Source: DATDCV01 sp036524155 (GTDB lineage Bacteria; Verrucomicrobiota; Verrucomicrobiia; Limisphaerales; UBA8199). From it: DNA of 31,804 bases. The stretch is taken from positions 1-31,804 of the forward strand of contig DATDCV010000307.1 of NCBI GenBank assembly GCA_036524155.1. Reading direction: 5' to 3'. This document shows positions 1 through 6,020 of this stretch, piece after piece. Numbering within the stretch: position 1 is the first letter of the stretch; every line of letters starts with the position of its first letter. The notes below the pieces were generated by a model. The model made no database searches. It was not told the origin of the DNA and saw nothing but the letters and a program-made list of their open reading frames with translations. The position numbers were made by a program, and so were the translations under genes.

Positions 1-1080
1 GTCGACGGCGCCACGCTCTACGTCGCGGACACGGAAAATCACGTGGTCCGGGCGATCGATCGCAAGACCAAGCAGCAAAAGGTGATCGCAGGCACCGGCG
101 TCATCGGCCGTGACAACGGCGCGCTCGCCTCGCCTTGGGACCTCGCGCGGATCGGGCGCACGCTGTACATCGCCAACGCCGGCACGCATCAGATCCTCGC
201 GCTCGATCTCGACAAGGGCACGCTCGCAGTCGCCGCGGGCAGCACGAGCGGACTGCTGCGCCTGGAGCACGAGCTCGACCCCGCCGCGATGCACGCCCGG
301 CACCTGGTCATCCCTCAATTCGACACGTCCAACTGCGGGACCTACACCGTTAAGGTGTTTAACCATGCGGAGAGCGTCACCAGCCTGCCTTCCCAGCTAA
401 ACCTGGCGCCGCCTGCGACAGGCGGTGGGCAAGTTTATTTTGCGAACCGCCGATTCATTCTCGAGGCTCCGGCAGATGCTCCTGTCTTCGATACGGACGG
501 TGTCACTCCGCTCTCCGGACCCTCTTTCCAGGCACGCCTCTATATCGGAAGCACGCCGGAATCGCTGCGGGCGGCAGCGGAGCCGCTGCCGTTCCTGTCC
601 GGCTTCAGCGCCGGGTTCTTCGATATGAAGCTGGTGACGCTGCCGCAAATCCCTGCGGGAACACAGGTGTATGCCCAGGTGCGGGCCTGGGAGGCCACGC
701 AGGGGGCAAGCTTCGAGGAAGTGCGCGCGATGGGGGGGCGCCTGGGCGCCTCGGCTGTCCTTCCGATCGTAACTGCCGGCGGAACCTGGCCGGCTCCCAC
801 CGACGGATTCCTCAACGGGCTGCAAAGCTTCAGTCTGCAATACGGTCTGCCCGAGTACCGCCGCGGTCTGCTCCGCTTTGTGACACAGGGAACGGACGGC
901 GTCTTTACCTGGGAACTGATAGGACAGCCCGGTGGCCGCTACATTATCGAGCGGCAGGTCGACGGTGCCAATTGGCTGCCCCTGACGACTCTCACGAATC
1001 CCGGCGGGAGAATTACCTTCACGGACACTCCTCCAGCGGAAGCCGTCAGCACCTTGTACCGCGCGCAACTCCTCCAGTAA
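1..1080 (+). CDS. Secreted NHL-repeat / Ig-like fragment protein (5' truncated)
   Basis: The reading frame is open from base 1, so the N-terminus lies outside the window; the first ATG at 43 is internal. The first ~95 residues show NHL-type beta-propeller blades (LYVADTENHVVRAID, then LYIANAGTHQILALD). Around base 285-300 the text changes abruptly to the second half of an immunoglobulin-like domain (TSNCGTYTVKVFNHAESVTS) whose first half is missing. The remaining ~230 residues are a beta-rich region of no family I recognise, ending in a tail (RYIIERQVDGANW ... TLYRAQLLQ) of the kind common at the C-terminus of verrucomicrobial secreted proteins. The role is probably extracellular or cell-surface, with no enzymatic motif seen. 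The first ~300 bases look richer in GC than the rest. The NHL-to-half-Ig junction could be a genuine deletion fusion or an assembly chimera. Confidence 0.75.
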   Translation, partial: VDGATLYVADTENHVVRAIDRKTKQQKVIAGTGVIGRDNGALASPWDLARIGRTLYIANAGTHQILALDLDKGTLAVAAGSTSGLLRLEHELDPAAMHARHLVIPQFDTSNCGTYTVKVFNHAESVTSLPSQLNLAPPATGGGQVYFANRRFILEAPADAPVFDTDGVTPLSGPSFQARLYIGSTPESLRAAAEPLPFLSGFSAGFFDMKLVTLPQIPAGTQVYAQVRAWEATQGASFEEVRAMGGRLGASAVLPIVTAGGTWPAPTDGFLNGLQSFSLQYGLPEYRRGLLRFVTQGTDGVFTWELIGQPGGRYIIERQVDGANWLPLTTLTNPGGRITFTDTPPAEAVSTLYRAQLLQ

Positions 1081-1512
1081 GCCGCCGGCTCTTGGTCTGC
1101 CGCTGGCGTGCTTTGGGCTTAAGCGCAACTCCTCTAGCCCGGTTTCATTTGCCTCATAGCCGCGAAAAGGCGCGAAAAAGCGCAAAACCCTCAGCGTATC
1201 ATTGTGGTGGCGGCTATGGTGTTCGCTAAACCCCTCTAGCGCTCCGGAACTTGCTAACAACGGGTCTTACTCACGATGTGCGTGCAGCGCTCCGTACGAG
1301 CGGGTGCAAAAACGAGGAAACCCACCGGGGACGCCGGAGGCAGCGGCGGAAAATGGGTTCGACGGCGGTGAGAGAGCTGCGGATGAGGATGAAGTTGTCG
1401 CCGGGTGAGGAACAACCGCGCAGGCGGAGCGCGTTCCAGTGCGTTCGTTGAGAACGCGGCCTACGGAGGCAGTAATGTTGGTAGCTGGGAGGTCTCCCCC
1501 CAGTCCCCTTCT
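1081..1512. other. Intergenic region, no gene recognised
   Basis: This lies between the stop at 1080 (+) and the palindromic element beside the convergent PQQ gene. The short open frames here lack a recognisable product, start context or codon pattern. A short near-repeat is visible: GCGCAACTCCTC occurs at the end of the upstream gene (about 1064) and again at about 1123. A stretch at 1160-1188 with repeated CGCGAAAA-like units resembles text in the core of the repeat element at 8927-9136. I see no convincing promoter or terminator. Confidence 0.5.
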
Positions 1513-1610
1513 TTGTTTTTGAGCGGCGCGGCGTGGGGAAACAGCGGTGCGACCGGAATTGGTGTGGCGGCGTGGAAGGTGGGCTGCCGCGCCGCGCCGC
1601 TGAAAAACAA
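1513..1610. repeat. Inverted repeat (21-bp arms) next to the PQQ gene stop
   Basis: The left arm 1513-1533 (TTGTTTTTGAGCGGCGCGGC...) and right arm 1590-1610 are reverse complements with one mismatch, separated by 56 bp. The right arm ends 5 nt from the stop codon (1616-1618) of the minus-strand PQQ gene. The arms could form a strong GC-rich hairpin at the mRNA 3' end, acting as a terminator or stabiliser. It also looks like a dispersed palindromic repeat. No T-tract follows in the minus-strand direction. Confidence 0.75.
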
Positions 1611-1615
1611 GGGTT

Positions 1616-2821
1616 TCAGCCTTTCGATGGCCTGAGGTCCAGGCACCGCAGTTCGCCTTTGGCGTTGCGAATGTAGAGGAGGCCGCCGGCGAGCGCAGGG
1701 GGAGTCCAGCAGGTGCTGCTGAGGACCTGGGCGCGAGCGACCACCTTTAGGCCCTCGGGAGAAGGTTCCGCTGCGATCAGTTCGCCTTTGGCCGAGAGGA
1801 TGAGCAAACAATCCCCCGCTTTGATAAGCGAGCCGAAGATGGGGTCCTTGCGCGTCCATTTCACGTCTCCGCTCGGCAGGTGCAGGCAACGGAAATCGGT
1901 GTCCGTCTTGGCTTCGCCGTTGAAGGCGTAGAGATAATCGCCGATCAAAATGCCCGGGCTGAGGTGGTTGTGCAGAACTTTTTTGTCGTAGATAACCTCG
2001 GGTTTGCCGTCGTTGAGCGAGAGCAGGGCGCAGCCCCGGGTGAAGCTCGAAATGAGTATGCGGTTGCCCCAAAGAAGAGGGTCGGTGATGTTCGTGTCCC
2101 AGCCGGTTTCCCAGAACTGCCGCCAGAGCTCATGGCCGGTGCGGGGGTCGAGTGCGACGAGGTGCTTGGCGGCGAACACCAGGATGGTTTCTTTGCCGTT
2201 TTGGACGAATAATGTCGGGCTGGCGTAACCGGCGGCGTTGGTGCCGTTGCACCAGGCCGGGCGCCCGGTGTTGCGGTCTAGTGCCGTGCCAGCCGCCCCG
2301 GCGTTCAGAATGACCAGGTCACGCCAAATCAGCGGCGAGCCTTCGAAGCCCCAGCGGTTTGGTTTCAGGCCATCCTGTCGGAGATCGCGCCGCCAGATCA
2401 CCTTTCCCTTCCGGGCATCCAGGCAACAGACATCGCCCCACTTGCTAATCGTGTAAACCCGGTCCCCATCGACAGTTGGGGTCGAACCCGGGCCGCCTTC
2501 GTACCATTGCGGGTCGAGCCGTGAGGCGTACGTAAATTTCCATATTTGTTTGCCCGTTTTGGCGTCGAAACACCAGGCGGTGTCCTCGTTGTTGGTGTTA
2601 CCCAGCGTGTAAGCCCGGCCGTTGCTGACGGAGACAGAGGAGAAGCCCGTGCCGACCGAGGCCCGCCAGAGCACCTTCGGGCCGTCCACGCCCCAGTTGG
2701 TGCTGATGGTTTCCGGGGAGACGCCGTCGCGATTTGGGCCGCGCCATTGCGGCCAATCGGCGGCCGGGAGGGCGCAGGGTAACGCAAGCACCAGCAAACA
2801 AAGGTCCGGCCGAAACTTCAT
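1616..2821 (-). CDS. PQQ-binding-like beta-propeller repeat protein (BamB-like), secreted
   Basis: This is a 401-residue protein. The N-terminus MKFRPDLCLLVLALPCALPA is a Sec signal peptide with likely cleavage near residue 20, followed by DWPQWRGPNRDGVSPE, the hallmark opening of planctomycete/verrucomicrobial PQQ-like propellers. Blade motifs recur: CFDAKTGKQIWKFTY, CLDARKGKVIWRRD, ALDRNTGRPAW, VALDPRTGHELWRQ. It should fold as a roughly eight-bladed propeller in the periplasm or at the cell surface. No dehydrogenase catalytic residues are evident, so a scaffold or binding role is more likely than quinoprotein catalysis. It is monocistronic on the minus strand, convergent with the gene at 1-1080 and divergent from the Mut7-C gene, with inverted repeats at both ends. 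The substrate is unknown. The family call is firm, the function is not. Confidence 0.9.
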   Translation of the reverse strand: MKFRPDLCLLVLALPCALPAADWPQWRGPNRDGVSPETISTNWGVDGPKVLWRASVGTGFSSVSVSNGRAYTLGNTNNEDTAWCFDAKTGKQIWKFTYASRLDPQWYEGGPGSTPTVDGDRVYTISKWGDVCCLDARKGKVIWRRDLRQDGLKPNRWGFEGSPLIWRDLVILNAGAAGTALDRNTGRPAWCNGTNAAGYASPTLFVQNGKETILVFAAKHLVALDPRTGHELWRQFWETGWDTNITDPLLWGNRILISSFTRGCALLSLNDGKPEVIYDKKVLHNHLSPGILIGDYLYAFNGEAKTDTDFRCLHLPSGDVKWTRKDPIFGSLIKAGDCLLILSAKGELIAAEPSPEGLKVVARAQVLSSTCWTPPALAGGLLYIRNAKGELRCLDLRPSKG

Positions 2822-2867
2822 CGGCGCATTGTGGCGTGGTGTGATGGCAAGTCAACCGCCGCGAGTC

Positions 2868-3011
2868 CAGCAATTCTCACTTTGGCGTGGCGCGGGCGTC
2901 TCGCCCGCGAGTTCGGTCGGCGTCCCGCCGGCCGAGGCTAAAAGGGGCGGGGACGCCCCAGGAACCCGCGGGCGAGACGCCCGCGCCACAATCCCATAAT
3001 GAGAACTGCTG
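2868..3011. repeat. Near-palindromic dispersed repeat with 23-bp perfect core arms
   Basis: Arms 2887-2909 and 2967-2989 are exact reverse complements over 23 bp (GTGGCGCGGGCGTCTCGCCC...). The similarity continues outwards imperfectly (CAGCAATTCTCAC at 2868 against GAGAACTGCTG ending at 3011) and inwards (GGCGTCCC against GGGACGCC), so almost the whole 144-bp unit is palindromic. Translated in either direction it gives GRDARAT / GETPAP-like text, which I recognise as a recurrent intergenic repeat of verrucomicrobial drafts. It lies just upstream of the PQQ gene start (2821). Confidence 0.85.
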
Positions 3012-3022
3012 CCGCGAGACTG

Positions 3023-3131
3023 TCGGCGCGCGGACTTCAGTCCGCAGCAACGTCCTCCGCCGCCCGTTGCGTCTGGAATATTCAAGCCGTCGATTGAGTG
3101 GTGTTGCTGCGGACTGAAGTCCGCGCGCCGA
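3023..3131. repeat. Perfect 29-bp inverted repeat with 51-nt spacer
   Basis: Left arm 3023-3051 and right arm 3103-3131 are exact reverse complements over 29 bp. Each arm itself contains a near-palindrome, GCGGACTTCAGTCCGC. The element ends 55 nt before the ATG of the Mut7-C gene and 7 nt before an alternative GTG (3138). Apart from it and the neighbouring element 2868-3011, the divergent gap 2822-3185 shows nothing I can name. Confidence 0.88.
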
Positions 3132-3185
3132 GAGGGGGTGTATTTCAGATTTCCGATTGGGGATGCAGGGATTAGAGTGGCTGGC

Positions 3186-3869
3186 ATGGGCCGGATTCAG
3201 AAAGCCTACGAGACGCGTTTTCGCTGGCTGCTGCAGTTGGTGCATACGCGGAGGCTGGGGAGGGGCGTGGGCTGGCTCGTGGAAAAGGCCCGACGGCTCA
3301 GTGTCGAACAACGAATGACGCCGGCGGATGCTTTGACCCAGGTAGAGAGGGCGCTGGCTTCCCGCCCGGCGTTTCAAAAGCGGTTGCCGGCGGCGTCCGC
3401 GACGTGCTTTTTCTGCGATGCGGGTCTGGGCGGGCTGGCGCGGTGGCTGCGGGCTGCCGGGTATGATGCCCGGTGGCAGGACGGCATCGAGGATGGGGTG
3501 CTGATCGAGAGCGCTCGGGAACTTGGCGCGGCGATCCTGACGACCGACAGCATGCTGATGGAGCGACGGGTGATTCGGGACCGAGTGATCCCGGCTTACT
3601 GGCTGCCGCCGACCTTGAGCATCGCCGAGCAGCTCGGGCTGGTGTTCCAGGAATTCGGCCTGGAGCTGCGAGAGCGCCGGTGCATGGCGTGCGGGGGCGA
3701 GCTGGCCCGCGCCGACAAGGAGACTTTACGCGACCGGATCCCGCCGCGGACATACCGCTGGCGCGACGAGTATTTCCTGTGCGGTCGTTGCGGCAAGCTG
3801 TTCTGGCACGGCACGCACTGGGCTCGAATCCACCGGGAGCTGCAATTGGTTGCCGGTAATCGTGGATGA
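3186..3869 (+). CDS. Mut7-C / PIN-like RNase domain protein
   Basis: This is 227 residues from ATG 3186. An upstream in-frame GTG at 3138 would add 16 residues but lies only 7 nt past the palindrome, so I prefer the ATG; neither has a strong Shine-Dalgarno. Residues 1-70 are a basic helical extension. From residue 74 the Mut7-C fold is clear: CFFCDAGLGGLARWLRAAGYD with Asp78, then ILTTDSMLMERR with Asp121, matching the acidic residues of PIN-like nucleases. It ends with a zinc ribbon, Cys166-x2-Cys169 and Cys199-x2-Cys202, followed by the conserved KLFWHGTHW. The family is predicted to cleave RNA; the substrate is unknown. Its stop overlaps the start of the TPR gene by four bases (ATGA), so the two are probably translated together. 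Confidence 0.88.
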   Translation: MGRIQKAYETRFRWLLQLVHTRRLGRGVGWLVEKARRLSVEQRMTPADALTQVERALASRPAFQKRLPAASATCFFCDAGLGGLARWLRAAGYDARWQDGIEDGVLIESARELGAAILTTDSMLMERRVIRDRVIPAYWLPPTLSIAEQLGLVFQEFGLELRERRCMACGGELARADKETLRDRIPPRTYRWRDEYFLCGRCGKLFWHGTHWARIHRELQLVAGNRG

Positions 3870-4378
3870 TCGATATGGCGCCGCTTGAACCTCCAGACAC
3901 CTGGTATCTCTCGGGGGCGCTCGGCTGGCTCGGGTTGAGAAATGCCGCCGAGGCAGAAGCTGAGCTGGCGCAGATCAGCCCGAGCCAGTCGCAGCATCCG
4001 GATGTGCTGGAGGTACGGTGGCTGGTTTGCGCCGAGCTGGAAAAATGGGCGGAGGGTCTGCAGGTCGCGCGCTGGTTGATTCATGCCGCGCCGGATCGAC
4101 CGTCGGGATGGCTGCACCAGGCTTACGCGTTGCGCCGCGCTCCGGGCGGGTCTGTGCAGCAGGCCTGGGATGCGTTGCTTCCCGTGGTTCAGAAATTCCC
4201 GCGCGAACCGATTGTCCCCTACAACCTGGCCTGCTACGCCTGCCAATTGGGGCGGCTGGGTCCGGCTCGCATCTGGCTGAAGCGCGCGCTGGCGATGACT
4301 GACAAAGATGAGATGAAGCGGCAGGCGCTGGCGGATCGTGATCTCGAGCCCCTTTGGGGGGAGATCCCGGGATTCTGA
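3866..4378 (+). CDS. Tetratricopeptide-repeat protein
   Basis: This is a 170-residue protein starting in a 4-nt ATGA overlap with the Mut7-C gene. No signal peptide is seen, so it is cytoplasmic. Helix-turn-helix TPR-like units are visible: YLSGALGWLGLRNAAEAEAELAQI, WLVCAELEKWAEGLQVARWLIHAAPD, and a last NLACYACQLGRLGPARIWLKRALAM. The usual W-L-G-Y/A-Y-F pattern is degenerate. It ends DLEPLWGEIPGF, the 'last repeat' text common in TPR proteins. TPRs mediate protein-protein contacts, and the overlap suggests it partners with the Mut7-C protein or is simply co-produced. I cannot assign a pathway. Confidence 0.85.
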   Translation: MIDMAPLEPPDTWYLSGALGWLGLRNAAEAEAELAQISPSQSQHPDVLEVRWLVCAELEKWAEGLQVARWLIHAAPDRPSGWLHQAYALRRAPGGSVQQAWDALLPVVQKFPREPIVPYNLACYACQLGRLGPARIWLKRALAMTDKDEMKRQALADRDLEPLWGEIPGF

Positions 4379-4400
4379 GCGGCTCCCCGCGAGCGGTTTG

Positions 4401-4421
4401 GTCCCAGGAAAATCCTGGGGC
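4401..4421 (+). terminator. Stem-loop downstream of the TPR gene
   Basis: CCCAGGA-AAA-TCCTGGG is a perfect 7-bp stem with a 3-nt loop (4403-4419), extendable by one G-T and one G-C pair. It lies 23 nt after the TPR stop and 77 nt before the bactofilin start. There is no U-tract, so it is either a weak terminator or attenuator or an mRNA processing or stability hairpin. Confidence 0.4.
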
Positions 4422-4497
4422 GAGCGGTCGAGCATTGACTCTTTAGGCAGGGCCTGAAAGCTTGAGTTCGCACCAGAATCATTAGAGAGTCATAACA

Positions 4498-4923
4498 ATG
4501 AATACACCAGCTACGAATGGCGCCAAGAATATCCTCAACTCCGAAGTCGAGGTCAAAGGCACGCTCAAGTTCACGGGTGAACTTACCTTCGACGGCAAAC
4601 TCGAGGGCGACATCAACTCCGAGGGCGTTTTGAATCTGGGAGATAACGCGAACATCAAGGGCACGATCGATGTCGGGTCGGTCGTGGTGCGCGGCAAGAT
4701 CAACGGCAACATCATTGCGAAGGACAAGATCGACCTGAAAGCCAAGACGGAGCTGTTCGGGGACATCGAGGCGGCCAAATTGGTGATCGAGGAAGGAGTC
4801 ACGTTTGTCGGCAAGAGCGAAGTCAACCCCAACAAGCTGACGCCAACCGCTACGCCGCCGCACAAAGAGCCGGCCCGGGAACCAGTCAAGCCAGCCGCGT
4901 ACACAAAGTCGCCCGCCCTGTAA
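4498..4923 (+). CDS. Bactofilin (polymer-forming cytoskeletal protein)
   Basis: This is a 141-residue protein, the usual size for the family. After a short polar N-terminus comes the bactofilin beta-helix (about residues 12-108) with its repeating G-hydrophobic rungs: VKGTLKFTGELTFDGKLEGDI, LGDNANIKGTID, VVVRGKINGNIIAKDKIDL, TELFGDIEAAKLVIEEGVTFVG. It ends in a Pro/Lys-rich disordered tail. Bactofilins assemble without nucleotide into membrane-associated filaments that position cell-wall or stalk enzymes and chromosome-segregation factors. The start ATG follows an AGAGAG purine stretch by 9 nt. It is followed 143 nt later by a second, zinc-ribbon-bearing bactofilin on the same strand, so the two may co-polymerise (inference). 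Confidence 0.93.
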   Translation: MNTPATNGAKNILNSEVEVKGTLKFTGELTFDGKLEGDINSEGVLNLGDNANIKGTIDVGSVVVRGKINGNIIAKDKIDLKAKTELFGDIEAAKLVIEEGVTFVGKSEVNPNKLTPTATPPHKEPAREPVKPAAYTKSPAL

Positions 4924-5066
4924 ACCGGCTGCGGGATTCCAACCGTCGTGCCCGGCCGGCGCTGTCGTTCACGGGCCTTCCGGGGGCGCACATTGATGCG
5001 CGGAGCGTTCTACTGCACGTGGGTGAGAGCGAGCGGAGCGCCTGACGCGCCCGCTCGAGCCGGCTG

Positions 5067-5774
5067 ATGCCGCCGCCCAAAAAAAACCTGGTCCCCGTCG
5101 CCTGTCCACGGTGTGGCTACAGCCAGCCGGAACCGCGCGATGCCTACTCCACGATCTGCAAGAACTGCCACCAGCACTTTCGGATCGAGGAGGCCCTCAA
5201 ACCGGCGGCCAAGCCAGCCAAAATCCTCGTTGACCAACGTCATGTCCGTTGCTTCCAATGCGGAACCGAGCTGGAGGTGCCGAAGGTGGCCGCCTCCACG
5301 ATGTGCAAGCGCTGCAGCGCCTATGTGGATCTGGGGGACTACCGAATTACAGGAACCGTCTCCAAGAATTTTCGTACCTACGGGTGGCTTGTGGTCGAGG
5401 AGAAGGGCTACCTGCTCAACACGGATTCACTGGCCGCGGAAGCGGTCGTTAAAGGCCGTGTGATCGGGAAAATTGCGGCCCGGGGAAGCCTTGAACTTCA
5501 TTCGACCGCGAACATCAAAGGGTCTTTCACCGCCGGCCGACTGGTCATTCCCGCGAGCCAGCATTTCCGGTGGCCGGAGCCAATCGCCGTTGGAGGCGCG
5601 GAAATCGGCGGGGAACTGGTGGCCAACATAAACGCGACCGGGAAGGTGGTTTTGAACTCGACCGCGCGGATGTTCGGGAATGTCACCGCCGGCCAGTTGG
5701 TGGTGGAAGCCGGAGCGGTGTTTGTTGGAGCGGCGAGGGTGGGGATTAAGCCGGCTGCTGGGATGAATGGGTGA
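5067..5774 (+). CDS. Bactofilin-domain protein with two N-terminal zinc ribbons
   Basis: This is a 235-residue protein. Residues 13-34 form one zinc ribbon (Cys13-x2-Cys16, 14 residues, Cys31-x2-Cys34) and residues 62-83 a second with identical spacing (Cys62-x2-Cys65, Cys80-x2-Cys83), so the ribbons probably arose by duplication. From ~91 to the C-terminus is a bactofilin-like right-handed beta-helix: DYRITGTVSKNF, AVVKGRVIGKIAARGSLELHSTANIKGSFTAGRLVI, GGELVANINATGKVVLNSTARMFGNVTAGQLVVEAGAVFVG. No signal peptide or membrane segment is seen. The ribbons could bind nucleic acid or protein and tether the filament; this is inference. The ATG lacks a clear Shine-Dalgarno. It lies downstream of the simple bactofilin, and a heptamer repeat element begins 17 nt after its stop. 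Confidence 0.88.
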   Translation: MPPPKKNLVPVACPRCGYSQPEPRDAYSTICKNCHQHFRIEEALKPAAKPAKILVDQRHVRCFQCGTELEVPKVAASTMCKRCSAYVDLGDYRITGTVSKNFRTYGWLVVEEKGYLLNTDSLAAEAVVKGRVIGKIAARGSLELHSTANIKGSFTAGRLVIPASQHFRWPEPIAVGGAEIGGELVANINATGKVVLNSTARMFGNVTAGQLVVEAGAVFVGAARVGIKPAAGMNG

Positions 5775-5790
5775 AATGGGGAAACGAGGG

Positions 5791-5983
5791 GAAATCCGAA
5801 GCCCGAAACCCGAAATCCGAAAGAAATCCGAAGGCAGAAATCCGAATTCTGACCCCTGCGCGGGCCAGGAAGCGCGCTAGCGCTGTTTCAACAAACCTGT
5901 AGCCACCTGTAGTCTTGTTGGGGCTTCTTCGGCCTTCGGATTTCGGATTTCATTCGGATTTCGGATCTCGGACTTCGGATCTC
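5791..5983. repeat. Heptamer inverted-repeat element, copy 1
   Basis: The left arm (5791-5848) is built of degenerate (TCCGAAA)n heptamers and the right arm (about 5927-5983) of the reverse complement (GGATTTC)n. They flank a ~78-bp core holding a small stem (CAACAA ... TTGTTG) and a direct repeat ACCTGTAG. It fills most of the gap between the convergent zinc-ribbon bactofilin (stop 5774) and the large VWA gene (stop 6021). The left arm contains the same phase break (...CCGAAAGAAATCCGAAGGC...) as copy 3, so these are related elements and not random simple sequence. Confidence 0.88.
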
Positions 5984-6020
5984 CATCGCCCGCCCCAGAG
6001 CGTGTCCGCCAGCGGGCTCC

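Noticed and set aside
3186..4378. Toxin-antitoxin pair (PIN-like toxin with neighbour)
   Set aside because: Mut7-C proteins with a zinc ribbon are not VapC-type toxins, and the partner is a TPR protein downstream without a DNA-binding antitoxin domain.
4435..4463. TTGACT resembling a -35 box before the bactofilin gene
   Set aside because: No acceptable -10 hexamer occurs at 16-18 nt spacing, so it was not called a promoter.
5791..5983. Possible CRISPR array from regularly repeated short units
   Set aside because: The units are 7 bp without unique spacers, are arranged as inverted arms, and no cas genes are nearby.
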